From NCBI GenBank assembly GCA_007120035.1, contig SKON01000002.1:1-64000 (forward strand): DNA of 64,000 nt, written 5' to 3'. The position numbers were made by a program, and so were the translations under genes. Under the pieces are notes generated by a model. That model ran no database searches. It saw only the letters and a program-made list of their open reading frames with translations, and was not told the DNA's origin. Of this stretch, positions 62,180-64,000 are shown piece by piece. This DNA is from Myxococcales bacterium. Its GTDB lineage: Bacteria; Myxococcota_A; Bradymonadia; Bradymonadales; Bradymonadaceae. Numbering within the stretch: the first letter of the stretch is position 1; every line of letters starts with the position of its first letter.

Positions 62180-63601
62180 GTGAAAATGACAAACCCACCG
62201 AAAAATAAGTTCTTTCGCTCGCTCGCCATCACGGGAGCACTGACCTTTGGCGTCGTGGGAATGACCATGGTGAGCGCCGGGGCAAGCCCCCCCGCCGATG
62301 AGGTGGAGCGGGCCGTGACCGCCGCCGAGCGCGCCGCGGCCGCCGAGTCGGCGGTCCGTCGTCTCCGCCTCGACGTGGCCACCGATCAGGCCGCCTCGGA
62401 CGCTCGAGAGCAGGCCGAGGCGATGATCGCCGCCGCCCGGAACTTGCAACCCGTGACCTTCCCAGCCGTCCCCGACGACTGGGCCGCCGCCGGCCTCGAC
62501 CCCTCTCAGGCCGTTCGCAACGAGCACGGCCAACTGGTGCAGGAGCTGGAAGACGGCAGCCGGGTCTACTTCACGATCGACCCCGATGTGCAGCAGCGGC
62601 TCGACGGGATGCTCCGGGAGACCCTGACGCCTCACGGCGCGGTCGTCCTGATCGATCCCCCCACAGGACGAGTGATCGCCAAGAGCCACAACTCGCGACG
62701 CGGCGGGGAGTACTCCGACTTCTCTCGAAACGCCGCGCCGCCCTCGGCTTCTGTCTTCAAGGTGGTCACCGCCGCGGCCCTGATGGAGGCCGGCCAGCGA
62801 GATCCCCACGCCGAGGTCTGCTACCACGGCGGCCTGCGGAGCTTGACGGAGCGCAACATCACCGGCGACCCGGCCCGAGACAACGCCTGCAGTGACCTGG
62901 AAGGTGCCCTGGCCCGGTCGTTGAACTCCCTGATCGCCAAGGAGAGCTATTACCACCTGGAGCAGGCCGACCTGATGGAGTGGGCCGAGCGGTTCGGGTA
63001 CAACCAGGAAATCCCCTTCGAGCTCCCCGTGGACGTGAGCCGGGCGGAGTTCGTCGATGACCCCTTCGAGCGGGCCCGGGCGGCCGCCGGCTTCTGGCAC
63101 ACCCACCTGAGCCCCCTGCACGGAGCGATGATCGGCGCGGCCCTGGCCAACGACGGCGTGATGATGCAGCCCACGATCATCGACCGCTACGAGGCCCCCA
63201 ATGGCGAGGTGCTCTACCAGTTCGAGCCCCGAGTGTGGCGCGAGGTGATGCCCGCCGAGACCGCCCAGAAGCTGACGGAGATGATGGTCACCACCACCCG
63301 GACCGGCTCGGCTCGCCGGTACTTCGCCCAGCGGCGGGCCTTCCCGAACACCATCGAGGTCTCGGGCAAGACGGGCACCCTCTCCAACCAGAACCCCTTC
63401 CTTCGGTTCACCTGGTTCGTGGGCTTGGCTCGCCACACTCAGTGGGATGACCACCCTGGGATCGCCGTGGCCGGCCTGATGGCCAACGATCCGGAGTGGC
63501 ATATGCTCGGACCCATGGCCGCCAGCGAGGGGTTGCGGCACTACTTCACCGTGGAGTCCGCCCGACGAGCCCAGGCCGAAACCGAGGTGGCCTCACGGTG
63601 A
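62180..63601 (+). CDS. Penicillin-binding protein transpeptidase
   Basis: About 473 residues with an N-terminal signal/anchor helix (ITGALTFGVVGMTMVSAGA), an Ala-rich helical segment, then a transpeptidase domain with all three active-site motifs: SxxK in PPSASVFKVV, SxN in ARSLNSLIAK, and KTG in VSGKTGTLSN. It lacks the glycosyltransferase and dimerisation domains of class A and long class B PBPs, so it is a short transpeptidase working on peptidoglycan cross-links in the periplasm. The start is GTG 62180 or ATG 62186; ribosome binding is weak for both. The stop overlaps the convergent ABC-F gene. Confidence 0.88.
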   Translation: MKMTNPPKNKFFRSLAITGALTFGVVGMTMVSAGASPPADEVERAVTAAERAAAAESAVRRLRLDVATDQAASDAREQAEAMIAAARNLQPVTFPAVPDDWAAAGLDPSQAVRNEHGQLVQELEDGSRVYFTIDPDVQQRLDGMLRETLTPHGAVVLIDPPTGRVIAKSHNSRRGGEYSDFSRNAAPPSASVFKVVTAAALMEAGQRDPHAEVCYHGGLRSLTERNITGDPARDNACSDLEGALARSLNSLIAKESYYHLEQADLMEWAERFGYNQEIPFELPVDVSRAEFVDDPFERARAAAGFWHTHLSPLHGAMIGAALANDGVMMQPTIIDRYEAPNGEVLYQFEPRVWREVMPAETAQKLTEMMVTTTRTGSARRYFAQRRAFPNTIEVSGKTGTLSNQNPFLRFTWFVGLARHTQWDDHPGIAVAGLMANDPEWHMLGPMAASEGLRHYFTVESARRAQAETEVASR

Positions 63602-64000
63602 CTCCAGCGCCTCTTCTCGAGAGGCGTACCGCTGCTCGATCTCCTCCAGCAGCCCCCCCTTCTCTTCCCAGGATTCCAGGACCGCGGCGAGCTCCGATGA
63701 GAGCTCGCCGTGGCTCTTTTGGAGGCCAGCCACGGACTCACCACCTCCTTCGTAGGTCTGGGGGTCGGCGAGCTTCTCTTCCAGACCAGCGACCTCTCGC
63801 TCCAGTTCTTCGATGCGTGTCTCCAGGGCGTTTAGCTCCTGCCGAAGGGTACCCACTTCGGCGTCCCGCTCTTGTCGCAGCTCCGCGCGAAGCCGTCGCA
63901 GATCCTTACGAGACAGGACCTCCGAGGCGCCGGAGTCGTCGCCTTCTTCGACCTCCCCCCCTTCCCTGGCCCGACGCCACCGGTACTCCTCAAAGGTCCC
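63593..64000 (-). CDS. ABC-F family ATPase, C-terminal end only
   Basis: The gene runs off the right edge; only the last 135 codons are seen. It starts GTFEEYRWRRARE, the segment after the second ATPase domain of ABC-F proteins, followed by VLSRKDLRRLRAEL and a coiled coil with LEREVAGLEEKLADPQTYEG, the Uup/YheS-type C-terminal domain. ABC-F proteins act on stalled ribosomes or confer antibiotic protection. The subfamily cannot be decided from this fragment. Confidence 0.85.
   Translation of the reverse strand, partial: GTFEEYRWRRAREGGEVEEGDDSGASEVLSRKDLRRLRAELRQERDAEVGTLRQELNALETRIEELEREVAGLEEKLADPQTYEGGGESVAGLQKSHGELSSELAAVLESWEEKGGLLEEIEQRYASREEALESP

Overview
The window is high-GC bacterial chromosome, densely packed with genes on both strands. 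Very large TPR and HEAT proteins, lipoproteins with (NQ)n or glycine-rich low-complexity regions, zinc-ribbon Ser/Thr kinases, a kinase-like protein fused to a SUMF1-type domain and RCC1-like secreted proteins together suggest the Myxococcota and relatives, most likely a Bradymonadales-type lineage. This placement rests on protein style only; there is no rRNA. No integrase, transposase, CRISPR array or phage gene is visible, so this looks like ordinary chromosome with some lineage-specific invention.

Layout. 1-3618: the edge of a surface-polysaccharide cluster (flippase, one GT-B and two GT-A glycosyltransferases). 3727-7561: two uncharacterised proteins, a solitary C5-cytosine methyltransferase that resembles the tRNA methyltransferase Dnmt2, and a rhodanese-MoeB fusion. 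7691-10955: HEAT-repeat secreted protein and Nudix hydrolase. 11044-19124: maf, yggS, proC, divIVA and a 1710-residue TPR protein. 19129-22031: an M16 protease pair with one active and one inactive subunit. 22220-24444: SPFH and zinc-ribbon membrane-stress pair. 24616-26844: YegS-type lipid kinase and an RCC1-like lipoprotein. 26958-36988: an oligopeptide ABC transporter operon (oppABCDF order) that ends with a 1243-residue lipoprotein. 37052-41533: a UvrA-family protein facing a DUF4236-TPR protein and a DUF3825 protein. 41860-43098: ybjN-like and pspA. 43194-48317: sugar nucleotidyltransferase, glycine-rich lipoprotein, second PspA, YhaM-like exoribonuclease. 48490-54849: an active zinc-ribbon Ser/Thr kinase followed by a zinc-ribbon pseudokinase with a SUMF1-like domain, then a beta-propeller lipoprotein. 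55002-58440: acyltransferase plus atypical SDR, and a HEAT protein. 58591-64000: YbgF/CpoB-like and LysM proteins with a clear terminator, tRNA(CAT), J-domain-like TPR protein, PBP transpeptidase, and the C-terminal end of an ABC-F ATPase.

Most of the content concerns the cell envelope: polysaccharide export, PspA/SPFH membrane maintenance, peptide uptake, lipoproteins and peptidoglycan enzymes. Genes in an operon are often coupled by 4-base ATGA or GTGA overlaps, which fix several start codons.

The most unusual observations are (1) three EF-hand calcium loops plus a fourth degenerate one inserted in the first periplasmic loop of the OppC-like permease, with a cysteine-bearing insertion in the matching loop of OppB; (2) the Dnmt2-like methyltransferase, in which the signature CFT tripeptide reads TFT; and (3) the kinase/pseudokinase-SUMF1 tandem, whose second gene appears to start at a non-canonical ATC codon.
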